Positions 32,701 through 40,000 of a DNA stretch of 40,685 nt are shown in pieces. Numbering within the stretch: position 1 is the stretch's first letter; each line of letters begins with the position of its first letter. The DNA lies in the NCBI GenBank assembly GCA_017552985.1, contig JAFZNO010000117.1, forward strand, positions 1-40,685, in the 5' to 3' direction. The notes beneath the pieces were generated by a model. The model was not told the origin of the DNA, searched no databases, and saw only the letters and a program-made list of their open reading frames with translations. Position numbers and translations under genes: made by a program. Source of the DNA: Lachnospiraceae bacterium (GTDB lineage: Bacteria > Bacillota > Clostridia > Lachnospirales > Lachnospiraceae).

Positions 32701-33154
32701 CAAAAACGAAGACACTTATAAGATTGTTTTGTCATGGGAGAACAGTGCGGTTGACTTGGATTTGGACGTTTCCTGTATTAGTGGATCAGATACGGTATGC
32801 CGAATATCTGCAAAAAGAAATACAAATTCGCTTATTTATCTTAAAACAAGGATTGAAGGAGACGAAGAAGCTGAACTTGGAACGGAGACAATGCTGATTT
32901 CTGGGTTGGACAAGATATTGTTGGGGAACCAAATTATATTGGCAGTTAGCGTTTATGACAACCAATGCCCGTATGGATCTTTCTGTGGCCATTTTTATGC
33001 CGCAAACGCAAAACTGTGCCTATATAAAAATGAGGAATTGATTCAGGTCTTTGAAGCGCCATCTAGCGCAGACAGAAAGGTTTGGCATGCGTTTAACTTA
33101 AGGGAAGGTGACGTGGTGGAAACCGTAAACAGGGCAACGGATTTAACGCCATAA
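29774..33154 (+). CDS. Secreted S8 subtilase with two N-terminal CBM2-like domains and C-terminal regulatory-like domains
   Basis: 1126 residues. A signal peptide (1-28, ending VVHA) is followed by two CBM2-like domains (about 50-137 and 155-252), seen in NWQLSFDY...IWNAE...VKNAGWNKDI...FGF and its echo DWQLEFDC...VWDGQ...VKNAGYN. An acidic linker (258-282), a propeptide-like region (285-400) and an S8 domain come next: Asp455 in GIYDHG, His482 in SHGTHVAG, Asn596 in SAGN, Ser711 in SGTSMAAP. After about 775 come carboxypeptidase regulatory-like beta domains, then VLSWENSAVDLDLDV, which resembles DUF2135/YfaP domains. It has no sorting signal. The likely job is secreted proteolysis near a polysaccharide surface. 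The first three quarters are AT-richer than the C-terminal quarter. Confidence 0.92.
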   Translation: MKMARKLVAFFLVILLVIGILDNNVVHAENNNSFQKEEATSDSGEAFADADYQVKWMLGGSWATGHNMTVTIANMGMETITNWQLSFDYAHPITQIWNAELIECKEGKVTVKNAGWNKDIPVGGEITFGFACEEPFSVYPEGYMVCCRQITEVNGDIEVIVENNWGNGCKGAIIIRNNTDQIMEDWQLEFDCNGRLESVWDGQIVSNNEGRYTVKNAGYNYVIEPNSDRKIGFVLSAENGENAFSNFLLRASGNNGINDSNNPSEQESDDFNDDPDDFVEANLGEAYVKDSELSDIVIDGETGMAYVKNQILISAFPGAEKANIEEMAAEMNADIVGFIEFTNDYQLEFRDDKTLDEINALIERVFDNPFISNCTLNSCIVSKYDSEISWEDALFIDNIKAWKSDITKYNENTTIIDEGKLSIKTGDNWGLKALNIPAAWQITNHENSVRVGIYDHGFAFRHEDLSFVKQYNNIELSDDRSHGTHVAGIIGAKHNKIGIAGVATNAQLITYSNDGEWYNEMEQKLALATLIGNHVRVINYSRAWSNVLAYVASNPNDINNKIALDDISYYKSNMEEYLLKFYTMGYDFSIVTSAGNTNGKVFVKDDSMVFGYKVVDATERMGKREVDVMADYNSVLNAITNPILKNRIIVVGAVRQDIKENGTQVIYNIFKSSNLGARVDVVAPGHEILSTVPYAYTKTEIKGYALDSGTSMAAPYVTGILALMYQTNPNLNAEDAKRIVCDHGNCVESISYKGMVYYMPDAEKCVKAALELKDGQEQEVPKKNGLLLGKIITSEGGAPGVTEIELTNANDVLNPLSGNKNIYRFTSTEDGTFICSVPEDVYRVTIHKEGYYSHVDWNVNIVCEETTNLGEITLFARPNLIRLFGEISYSKERIPDVILRFRKGLNNRTGEYVQDEKGIPFEVHTDSAGYYEIDLAEDEYTIEVIKDGYANEYQNLRLSATEIEQKSAERNIGFTFKNEDTYKIVLSWENSAVDLDLDVSCISGSDTVCRISAKRNTNSLIYLKTRIEGDEEAELGTETMLISGLDKILLGNQIILAVSVYDNQCPYGSFCGHFYAANAKLCLYKNEELIQVFEAPSSADRKVWHAFNLREGDVVETVNRATDLTP

Positions 33155-33177
33155 GAAAATGATAGGGGAGTATGGCC

Positions 33178-34514
33178 ATGAATGATTTTTGGGCGGAGTA
33201 CAAGAGGAAACTGAGGACGCCGGAGGAGGCGGTGCAGGTGGTCAAGGACGGGGACTGGATCGATTACACCAGTTCGCTTGGCATGCCCGTACTTTTGGAC
33301 CGAGCGCTTGCGGCGAGACGCGACGAACTGAAGGACGTAAAGATCCGCGGCAACCTGATTCCCGGCCCCATCGAGGTTGCGGAATGCGATCCGGACCAGG
33401 AGCACTTTACGTATCACAGCTGGCATTGTTCTGCGTATGAGCGGAAGCTGTGCGATGAGGGAAAGTGTTATTACATTCCCATGGTGTTCCACAACAATGC
33501 GGCGTATTATGAATTCTTTTTGGACGTGAACGTCGTGATGGTCAGCGTGGCGCCCATGGATAAGCATGGTTACTTTAATTTCTCCGTGAATACCGGAGTG
33601 GCTGGACCGATCTGTCGTGATGCCGGCATTGTCATCGTTGAGGTCAATGAGCACATGCCGAAGATCCGCGGGGGATATGACGAGTGCATTCACATATCTG
33701 AGGTGGATTTTGTCGTGGAGGGAGAGCATGCGCCCTTTGAGGATGCAAAGCCGACGCCGCCGCGCCCGGTGGACCGGAAGATCGCGGAGCATTTGATCCC
33801 GTATATCGTGAACGGGGCTACGCTGCAGCTCGGAATTGGCAGCATTCCTAATGCCGTCGGCGAGTGCATCGCGCAGTCAGACATCAAGGATCTGGGCATG
33901 CACACGGAGCTTTGCTCGGATGCATTCTTTGAATTATACAAGGCAGGGAAGCTGACGAATAAGTTTAAGAGCATTGACAGGGGCAAGGGCGTGTTTGGAT
34001 GCGCCATTGGCTCCAATGAATTGTATGAGTGGCTTGATGACAATCCAGGCGTGGCCGCGTACCCATTGGAATACGTGAATCGTCCCTACGTGATCGAGCA
34101 GATTGACAACATGGTTTCGATCAACGCCTGCGTGGCCGTGGACCTCTATGGGCAGGTGGCTGCGGAGAGCACGGGTAAACGGCAGATCAGCGGCACCGGC
34201 GGACAGTTGGATTTCCTGATCGGCGCGTCGGTGTCGAAGGGCGGAAGGCCTTTATCTGCATGAGTTCCATCCACACGGACCGCTATGGCGTAAAGCATTC
34301 GCGCATCCTGCCGCAGTTTAACGGGGATATCATTACGTCGCCGCGAAGCCAGGTGTATTTCCTTGCGACGGAATACGGCGTGATCAACCTGGAAGGCCGC
34401 TCGACCTGGGAGCGCGCGGAGATGTTGATTTCCATTGCGCATCCGGATTTCCGGGACGTACTCATCAAAGAGGCGCAGGACCGGAAGATCTGGAGAAGAA
34501 GCAACAAGCGGTAA
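33178..34514 (+). pseudogene. Acetyl-CoA hydrolase/transferase family CoA-transferase (butyryl- or 4-hydroxybutyryl-CoA type), frameshifted near 34246
   Basis: Two overlapping frames (to 34263 and from 34260) together give about 445 residues, the normal family length. The N-terminal piece has the family core, including GATLQLGIGSIPNAVG, GMHTELCSDA with the catalytic-type Glu, and QISGTGGQLDFLIGA. The C-terminal piece resumes with SSIHTDRYGVKHSRILP and ends STWERAEMLISIAHPDFRD...IWRRSNK. The join reads GGCGGAAGGCC where GGA-AAG-GCC-TTT (Gly-Lys-Ala-Phe) is expected, so one A is missing. This is either a true pseudogene or a sequencing error. The enzyme moves CoA between acetate and butyryl- or hydroxybutyryl-CoA and fits the thiolase at the window end. 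The ATG at 33178 is better spaced from GGGGAG than that at 33172. Confidence 0.85.
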
Positions 34515-34554
34515 AGCAGTTATCTTGTAAAGCAACAGCATGAAGGAGAGAGGA

Positions 34555-35064
34555 ATGGATCGTTGGCTTGAGAATAAAAAATTACCGTATCATTTCATAT
34601 CCGCATGCGGTCTTGTGTATAAAGAGGGACTTGTTCTGTTGATACGAAACCCGATGCGCGGTTGGGAACTGCCTGGGGGAACGATGGAGCAAGGAGAAAC
34701 GATTACGGAAGCGCTGAAGCGCGAGATCCGTGAGGAATCAGGGATACTTTGCGAACCAGAGCACTTAACGGGAATCTATCAGAATCTGGTGGTGAAGGAT
34801 GGATATGGCCCGTTGGAGGGAATGAAAATACCGCCCATCGTCAACCTTGCGTTTATTTGCAAGTATGTTGGCGGGAAGGCGGCTGTTTCGGAAGAATCTG
34901 AGGACGTCTGCTGGGTGACGCCGGAGGAAGCGGTACGCATGGTAACGCATCCCCTGTATGCAAAACGGTTGGCGGACATGCTTTCGACTAGGGAAGGGGT
35001 CACGTTCTCATCTTATGAATATGACAATAAAACTGCCGTATTCAAAGCAGACGAGAGATTATAA
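34555..35064 (+). CDS. Nudix hydrolase
   Basis: 169 residues. The Nudix box is intact: GGTMEQGE, then REIREESGI (Gx5Ex7REUxEExGU). The N-terminus is the usual ISACGLVYKEGLVLLIRNP strand. There is no RDPRGW motif and no winged helix, so it is unrelated to the NrtR-type modules at 14.2 and 17.4 kb. The substrate is unknown; a nucleoside diphosphate derivative is likely. The ATG at 34555 has AAGGAG 6 nt upstream; an in-frame ATG at 34540 lacks this. Confidence 0.92.
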   Translation: MDRWLENKKLPYHFISACGLVYKEGLVLLIRNPMRGWELPGGTMEQGETITEALKREIREESGILCEPEHLTGIYQNLVVKDGYGPLEGMKIPPIVNLAFICKYVGGKAAVSEESEDVCWVTPEEAVRMVTHPLYAKRLADMLSTREGVTFSSYEYDNKTAVFKADERL

Positions 35065-35070
35065 AACGTA

Positions 35071-35101
35071 AAAACTGCCTGATTCTAAAGGAAACAGGCA
35101 G
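35071..35101 (-). terminator. Convergent terminator between the Nudix and SDR genes
   Basis: CTGCCTG (35075-35081) pairs with CAGGCAG (35095-35101). The A run on its left is a T tail on the minus strand, so it mainly serves the SDR gene. Confidence 0.75.
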
Positions 35102-35167
35102 CGTGCACGTTAATTTGCAGACGTGAATGATGGCCGGACAGTGGGGAAGGCTAATTGGGGAACGGGC

Positions 35168-35959
35168 TTACGTCCAGCCGCCGTCCATGGTGATGATCTG
35201 GCCAGTGAGGTAGGCGGGAGCCTGTGCAAGCTGAAGGGCGAGCGCAGCGACCTCGGAAGGAGCTCCGATGCGGTCTGCAGGGATCTCGGCGACGAGAGCT
35301 TCCATGTCTTCCGCGGAAAAGCAGGCGTTCATGGAGGTGTCGATGACGCCGCAGGCAATGGCGTTCACTTGGATGTTGCTAGGCGCAAGCTCCTTTGCGA
35401 GTGCCTTGGTGAAAGCATTGATGCCGCCCTTGGAGGCGGAGTAGGCAACTTCCGTGGAAGCCCCCACGTTACCCCAGACGGAGGAAATGTTGATGATGCG
35501 GCCCGCATGCGCTTTTAGCATCAGCGGGATGGCATGTTTGCTGGCATAAAAACAGGAATCCAGATTGGTGGACAAAACGCGCCGCCATTCTTCGGGACTC
35601 ATTTCATGGAGCAGGCCCACGTAAGAAATGCCTGCGTTATTTACAAGAACGTCCAGGCGGGAAAGCTTCTGGAATAAGGCTTCCACCTGTGCGGGATCGC
35701 TGGCATCCACTTGGAACGCCTCGCAGCGGATTCCGTCAGGTGTTCGCGAAGGCGCAAACAGTTCTGGCGAGGATGTTGCCGATTCCAGCTCCCGTGCGAA
35801 TGCCTCGAGTTCCGGCAAAGTCTTGGAACAGGTAAGCACAAGGTCATAACCCGCATTTGCAAAGGCTTTTGCAATGGCCTTGCCAATGCCGCGGGAAGCT
35901 CCCGTGATCAGGCAAACTGGGCGGGAAGGATTGAATTGGATGCCGTTTGATTCCATCAT
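35168..35959 (-). CDS. Short-chain dehydrogenase/reductase, FabG-like
   Basis: 263 residues, classical SDR. The cofactor motif TGASRGIG is at about 19-26, NNAG at about 107, the catalytic Ser in NISSVWG, Tyr and Lys in YSASKGG, and the C-terminal LTGQIITMDGGW. It resembles 3-oxoacyl-ACP reductases, but isolated members act on many alcohols or ketones. A loop of about 20 residues (SATSSPELFAPSRTPDG) between beta strands 2 and 3 is longer than usual. GGAGG lies 5 nt before the first ATG. Confidence 0.93.
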   Translation of the reverse strand: MMESNGIQFNPSRPVCLITGASRGIGKAIAKAFANAGYDLVLTCSKTLPELEAFARELESATSSPELFAPSRTPDGIRCEAFQVDASDPAQVEALFQKLSRLDVLVNNAGISYVGLLHEMSPEEWRRVLSTNLDSCFYASKHAIPLMLKAHAGRIINISSVWGNVGASTEVAYSASKGGINAFTKALAKELAPSNIQVNAIACGVIDTSMNACFSAEDMEALVAEIPADRIGAPSEVAALALQLAQAPAYLTGQIITMDGGWT

Positions 35960-36047
35960 GCATACCTCCGCAGATAATTTTGTGGCTGAAAAACTGTTCG
36001 ATCGTTCCTTACTGGATTTATCTTAACACAATTTTTACCAGAAAACT

Positions 36048-36196
36048 AGGAAAACATTCCGGCAGTAGGGATAGAAAAACGTTCCGTCGGTGGGGATGGG
36101 AAAACATTCAGGCGGCTTGGATGGAAAACGCTCAGGCAACTGAGATGGGAAACATGTAGTTGGCTGGAATAAGAAGCTTTAGGCAACGGGGAGAAA
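36048..36196 (+). repeat. Degenerate 24/25-bp tandem repeats in the leader of the membrane-protein pair
   Basis: GGAAAACATTCCGGCAG, GAAAAACGTTCCGTCGG, GGAAAACATTCAGGCGG, GAAAACGCTCAGGCAA and two weaker copies follow one another in steps of 25, 25, 25, 24 and 24 bp. They lie between the SDR gene and the gene at 36201. A reading frame runs through them but has no ribosome binding site. Confidence 0.65.
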
Positions 36197-36200
36197 GAAC

Positions 36201-36971
36201 ATGGGTGTCTTAAAATACTTATTTACTACAGGCTTCATGGAAAAAGACAGGCCGCTTTCAAACAGGATTTACAATTTGGAATTGGTGCTTGCCATGGGAT
36301 CCATTGCCTTGGTGATCGCGGCCGCCGTAAATTCCAACGTGGCTCTTTGCAACTGTCTGGCGTGGTTCATTGGCACGTGTGCCGTTTATTCTTTTTTTAT
36401 CTGCACGTTAATCAACTTATGGAACCTTAAAATATCATTGGGATACGTATTGTTGCTCCGTTTTGGACTTTGGCTTCCCACGGAAGTGGCTTGCGTGATC
36501 GCCGGCATTGTCAACGTCATAAAGGCAAGCGCCCTTTACGGAAACGGTGCGGGTGACGCACGCCTGGCAGTAATGATCATAAGGGGAGTCAACGTGCTTC
36601 TCATCGTATCGCCCGTTATATTTCTTCCGTTGGTCTTAAAGGAACGTGCCATCTCGCGCCGCTCCAAAACTATCATTGCGTATGGCTCTATAGAAGAAAA
36701 GCGGTTTGGCATTACGGAAAACGGTGAAGAGAGAATGGAAATGCATCCCTACTGTTTTTGGACGAAACGTGCCATTCGGATCTGGCTCCATCCGCAGTTT
36801 AGGGACAAGGACGAGTTGTTTGAGGGTGAGAACTACAGAGTGGAAAGGAAGACGGATCATATCACGGTATTTTATGAGGGCGTGCTCATTTATGATTTTA
36901 GCGTTAATGCCAATGAAAAAGACGTGATTGTATATTTACCGGCAGAGGATAAAAAAAGATGCGAAGCATAA
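36201..36971 (+). CDS. Hypothetical four-helix membrane protein, paralog 1
   Basis: 256 residues with four predicted helices (about 26-48, 53-73, 80-105, 125-147) and a soluble C-terminal domain (150-256) containing ENGEERMEMHPYCFWTKRAIRIWL and a DHITVFYEGVLIYDF strand. GGGGAG lies 7 nt before the ATG. No family is recognised. It overlaps the next gene by 13 bp, and the two proteins have the same layout. Confidence 0.8.
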   Translation: MGVLKYLFTTGFMEKDRPLSNRIYNLELVLAMGSIALVIAAAVNSNVALCNCLAWFIGTCAVYSFFICTLINLWNLKISLGYVLLLRFGLWLPTEVACVIAGIVNVIKASALYGNGAGDARLAVMIIRGVNVLLIVSPVIFLPLVLKERAISRRSKTIIAYGSIEEKRFGITENGEERMEMHPYCFWTKRAIRIWLHPQFRDKDELFEGENYRVERKTDHITVFYEGVLIYDFSVNANEKDVIVYLPAEDKKRCEA

Positions 36972-37756
36972 AATCCTTTTTGGAAACGTTTTTATTGGCT
37001 CCGTTCCTTTTTGTGCGGGAAGCGGGGAAGGGAAAACCAATCTACAAACTTGGGTACGCTTTGTATTTTCTGTTATGGGCGGGATCCATTGCAATGCTTG
37101 TTTTTTCCATAACGAATCCGGATATTGGACAATGTAAGCATAATTTGTGGCTTTCCGGATTGCTCATGCTGTTGGATTTTCTTTGCTTTTGGCTTCTTGG
37201 GACGTTGGATCTGGAAGATACGGATGGATACATTGGCATAATCATATGCCTTGCACTGCCGGCAGCGGCCATCAGCGTGGCAGTCATTATCGTCAACGTA
37301 GCAAGAATGGTGTTTGGCCTTGGCGGCGAGATTTCGGTGAATCCCGTGACGGTGCCTGTGTTTATGAGAATTCTGGCCGCCGTGTTTGGCGTCTTGGCGG
37401 TGTTGGTGCTTTTGCTTGCGGTGTGTGAGATTCGCCTGATCCGCGGCAGCGAGATCGTGATCACGAAAGGAGTGGCTGATAAGTATCGAAGTGTCATTCT
37501 AAAAAATGGCAAGGAGAGAAAAGTAGAATTGGCACCATATGTTTTTTTGCCCAAGGATGTTTTTGAAATCCGAACGTACCTGAAGGAAGAAGAGCATTCG
37601 AAAACCGTAAAGGAAGGTATTTATCAGATCGAATTGAGCAAAAATGAAATTGTGGTCAGTCGCGGAGAGGATAAGATTTTTGTGATGCAAAATACAAGTA
37701 ATTTTTACCTATATCTCAATCCGCGGGGAAGACGCATGGATACGTGGCGTGAATGA
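36959..37756 (+). CDS. Hypothetical four-helix membrane protein, paralog 2
   Basis: 265 residues with four helices (about 30-50, 62-82, 90-115, 132-158) and a C-terminal soluble domain. KNGKERKVELAPYVFLPKDVFEIR matches the ENGEERMEMHPYCFW segment of the previous protein, and IYQIELSKNEIVVSRGEDKIFVM matches its next strands, so the pair arose by tandem duplication. They may form a heteromer. The start overlaps the end of paralog 1. Confidence 0.8.
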   Translation: MRSIKSFLETFLLAPFLFVREAGKGKPIYKLGYALYFLLWAGSIAMLVFSITNPDIGQCKHNLWLSGLLMLLDFLCFWLLGTLDLEDTDGYIGIIICLALPAAAISVAVIIVNVARMVFGLGGEISVNPVTVPVFMRILAAVFGVLAVLVLLLAVCEIRLIRGSEIVITKGVADKYRSVILKNGKERKVELAPYVFLPKDVFEIRTYLKEEEHSKTVKEGIYQIELSKNEIVVSRGEDKIFVMQNTSNFYLYLNPRGRRMDTWRE

Positions 37757-37872
37757 TGAAAGGCTAGGCCATGGCATTCGGCATGAGAGATAAATGATCA
37801 GTTCATGGCGTCTGGACTTTAGGACGTCAGGTAAACATAAATAAGATGACGTACGGAATGGAGGGAAAAAAG

Positions 37873-38787
37873 ATGTTTGACATAATTATCATCGGCTCCG
37901 GGGCAGCAGGGCTGTCGGCCGGAGTGTACGCAAAGAGGGCGGGAATGGATCTTCTGGTGATCGAGAAGAGCCCCATGAGCGGAGGACAGATCCTGAACAC
38001 CTACGAGGTGGACAATTATCTGGGACTCCCCGGCATTAACGGCTTTGACATGGGCATGAAGTTCCGCGAGCACGCTGACAAGCTCGAGGTGCCTTTTAAG
38101 GAGGCGGAGGTCTTGGAGATCAAGGACCTCGGGGACAAGAAGATTGTCCGCACGGATAAGGAGGAGCTTGAGACGAAGAGCATTATCCTTGCAACGGGCG
38201 CGCATCATGCGCTTCTCGGCGTTCCCGGGGAGGAAGAACTCTCCGGCATGGGCGTTTCTTACTGCGCAACCTGTGACGGCGCGTTCTTCCGCAAGAAGGT
38301 GGTGGCAGTAGTTGGCGGCGGCGACGTGGCGCTGGAAGATGCCATATATCTTGCACGCACCAGCGCAAAGGTGTACCTCATCCACAGAAGGGACGAGCTC
38401 CGCGGGACCAAGGTGCTGCAGGAGGAACTTCTCGCAATGGAGAACGTGGAGGTTCTCTACAGCCACGTGGTGAAGGAGATCTGCGGCGAGGACAGTGTTG
38501 AGAAGCTGATCCTGGAGGACGTAAAGACCGGCGAGAAGAAGGAGCTTCCCGTGAACGGCATATTCATCGCCGTGGGAATCCATCCCGACAGCGAGCTTGT
38601 AAAAGGGATCGTCGAAATGGATCAGGCGGGCTACGTGATCGCGGATGAAACCTGCGTTTCCAGTTGCCCCGGAATCTTTGCGGCGGGAGACGTGAGGAAG
38701 AAGCCAATCAGACAAGTCGTGACGGCCGTGGCAGACGGCGCGAACGCGGCGACCAGCGCCGGAACTTACGTGAACCAGTTACGATAA
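37873..38787 (+). CDS. trxB: Thioredoxin reductase
   Basis: 304 residues. The FAD motif GSGAAGLSAG lies at the N-terminus (8-17), the redox pair is Cys131-Ala-Thr-Cys134 in CATCDGAF, the NADPH motif is GGGDVALEDA, and the C-terminal GIFAAGDVRKKPIRQVVTAVADGA is typical. The enzyme passes electrons from NAD(P)H to thioredoxin in the cytoplasm. Length is normal for bacterial TrxB. GGAGGG lies 7 nt before the ATG at 37873; an in-frame ATG at 37846 is upstream of that site. Confidence 0.93.
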   Translation: MFDIIIIGSGAAGLSAGVYAKRAGMDLLVIEKSPMSGGQILNTYEVDNYLGLPGINGFDMGMKFREHADKLEVPFKEAEVLEIKDLGDKKIVRTDKEELETKSIILATGAHHALLGVPGEEELSGMGVSYCATCDGAFFRKKVVAVVGGGDVALEDAIYLARTSAKVYLIHRRDELRGTKVLQEELLAMENVEVLYSHVVKEICGEDSVEKLILEDVKTGEKKELPVNGIFIAVGIHPDSELVKGIVEMDQAGYVIADETCVSSCPGIFAAGDVRKKPIRQVVTAVADGANAATSAGTYVNQLR

Positions 38788-39149
38788 GTTGAATATCAGT
38801 TTCCAAAAGTTTTCTAAATATTTATTTTTGAATTTTATGGGTTGACAAAAGTGAAACTGTGTAAAATTCACAATCTTGAGATGGAGAACGGAATTTTGAA
38901 AAAAAATGATTGCTTTTTTGACTATAGTTATCCACGTCGAAAAAGGTCGAATTTAGGGGAAAAGTGATTTATACACTAAGTTATGCACGTTATCCACAGG
39001 TTTTTGCAAAAAAAATGACATGGAAATCAGTTTTTTTGAAAGAACAAAGGTTTTGTCTATATTTAACAAAATTGTTGAAAATCTGAAAAAAGCGTCGATT
39101 TCTGTTGACAGATTTAATTTCAAAAATATGTAAAATATTTAGGAAATTG
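38788..39149. other. AT-rich intergenic region with a DnaA-box-like cluster
   Basis: No gene is visible. Four 9-mers close to TTATCCACA lie on the same strand within 71 bp: TTATCCACG (38928-38936), TTATACACT (38969-38977), TTATGCACG (38981-38989) and TTATCCACA (38990-38998, a perfect match). The flanks are rich in A and T runs. This could be a DnaA-binding cluster regulating hpf or a titration site. The neighbours are not those of a normal Firmicute oriC. Confidence 0.55.
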
Positions 39150-39179
39150 TTGCAAAAATAAGTCGAATCATGATATAAT
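39150..39179 (+). promoter_or_regulatory. Promoter of the hpf gene
   Basis: TTGCAA (39150-39155), an 18-bp spacer and TATAAT (39174-39179), about 90 bp before the ATG. Confidence 0.7.
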
Positions 39180-39269
39180 GCTTATACAATTACAAAGAAG
39201 CCCACATGGACAAGGAAAGGAGCCGTGATTCGGTTTCGTAATTAAATTTATGACGGAAGGGATGATCAT

Positions 39270-39797
39270 ATGAAATTTATTATTGTAGGCAGAAACATCG
39301 AAGTAACTCCCGGATTGAGAGCAGCCGTAGAAGACAAGATCGGCAAGCTGGACAAGTATTTTAACCCTAACACCGAGGTGCACGTAACGCTGAGCGTTGA
39401 GAAGGAGCGCCAGAAGATAGAGGTAACCATTCCCGTTAAGGGCAACATCATTCGCTCCGAGCAGGTTAGCAATGACATGTACGTTTCCATCGACCTCGTG
39501 GAAGAGATCATTGAGAGACAGTTAAAGAAATACAAGACCAAGATCGTTGACAAGCATCAGGCCGGCGGTGATTTCAGCAAGGCTTACGTTGAGAACGATT
39601 ATGCGGATGAAGAGGAGATCAAGATCGTCCGCACGAAGAAGTTTGACATCAAGCCCATGTATCCTGAGGATGCCTGCATCCAGATGGAGCTTCTTGGACA
39701 TAACTTCTACGTATTCTGCAATGCGGAGACGGATCAGGTGAACGTGGTATACAAGAGAAAGGGAGATACTTACGGACTGATCGAGCCGGAAGCATAA
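39270..39797 (+). CDS. hpf: Ribosome hibernation promoting factor, long form
   Basis: 175 residues. The N-terminal ribosome-binding domain (1-95) begins MKFIIVGRNIEVTPGLRAAVEDKIGKLDKYF. A linker (96-115) leads to the C-terminal dimerisation domain (IVRTKKFDIKPMYPEDACIQMELLGHNFYVFCN). Long HPF alone joins ribosomes into inactive 100S dimers in stationary phase. GGAAGGG lies 8 nt before the ATG. It is followed by an intrinsic terminator, so it is monocistronic. Confidence 0.96.
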   Translation: MKFIIVGRNIEVTPGLRAAVEDKIGKLDKYFNPNTEVHVTLSVEKERQKIEVTIPVKGNIIRSEQVSNDMYVSIDLVEEIIERQLKKYKTKIVDKHQAGGDFSKAYVENDYADEEEIKIVRTKKFDIKPMYPEDACIQMELLGHNFYVFCNAETDQVNVVYKRKGDTYGLIEPEA

Positions 39798-39816
39798 GGA
39801 TTCAAATTTAGGACGA

Positions 39817-39844
39817 AAGGGGTGCCGAAAGGCCCCCCTTTTTT
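39817..39844 (+). terminator. Intrinsic terminator after hpf
   Basis: AAGGGGTGCC with GGCCCCCCTT around a GAAA loop (one mismatch), followed by TTTTTT. Confidence 0.9.
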
Positions 39845-39871
39845 GTTCATAAAAATTTCAAAATAAAGTCA

Positions 39872-39900
39872 TTGCAAAAGAAGGGTGACTATGTTACAAT
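39872..39900 (+). promoter_or_regulatory. Promoter of the thiolase gene
   Basis: TTGCAA (39872-39877), a 17-bp spacer and TACAAT (39895-39900). The leader of about 95 nt holds a weak hairpin, GAATGAT with ATCATTC (about 39913-39938). Confidence 0.7.
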
Positions 39901-40000
39901 GGGGAAGACTGGAATGATAAAAAAATAACAATCATTCAGACACCAAGTGAAATACGAAAAAGAACCAGTACAAAGTAAAGAAAACATGGAGGAAAAACAA

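Noticed and set aside
34240-34263. Programmed frameshift in the CoA-transferase gene
   Set aside because: No slippery heptamer with a downstream structure is evident, and the family does not use recoding. A one-base loss is simpler.
35123-35518. Plus-strand Gly/Asp-rich reading frame
   Set aside because: It is antisense to the SDR gene, whose motifs are complete.
38928-38998. Chromosomal replication origin
   Set aside because: Neighbours are trxB and hpf; no dnaA, dnaN, rpmH or par genes are seen. Kept only as a DnaA-box-like cluster.
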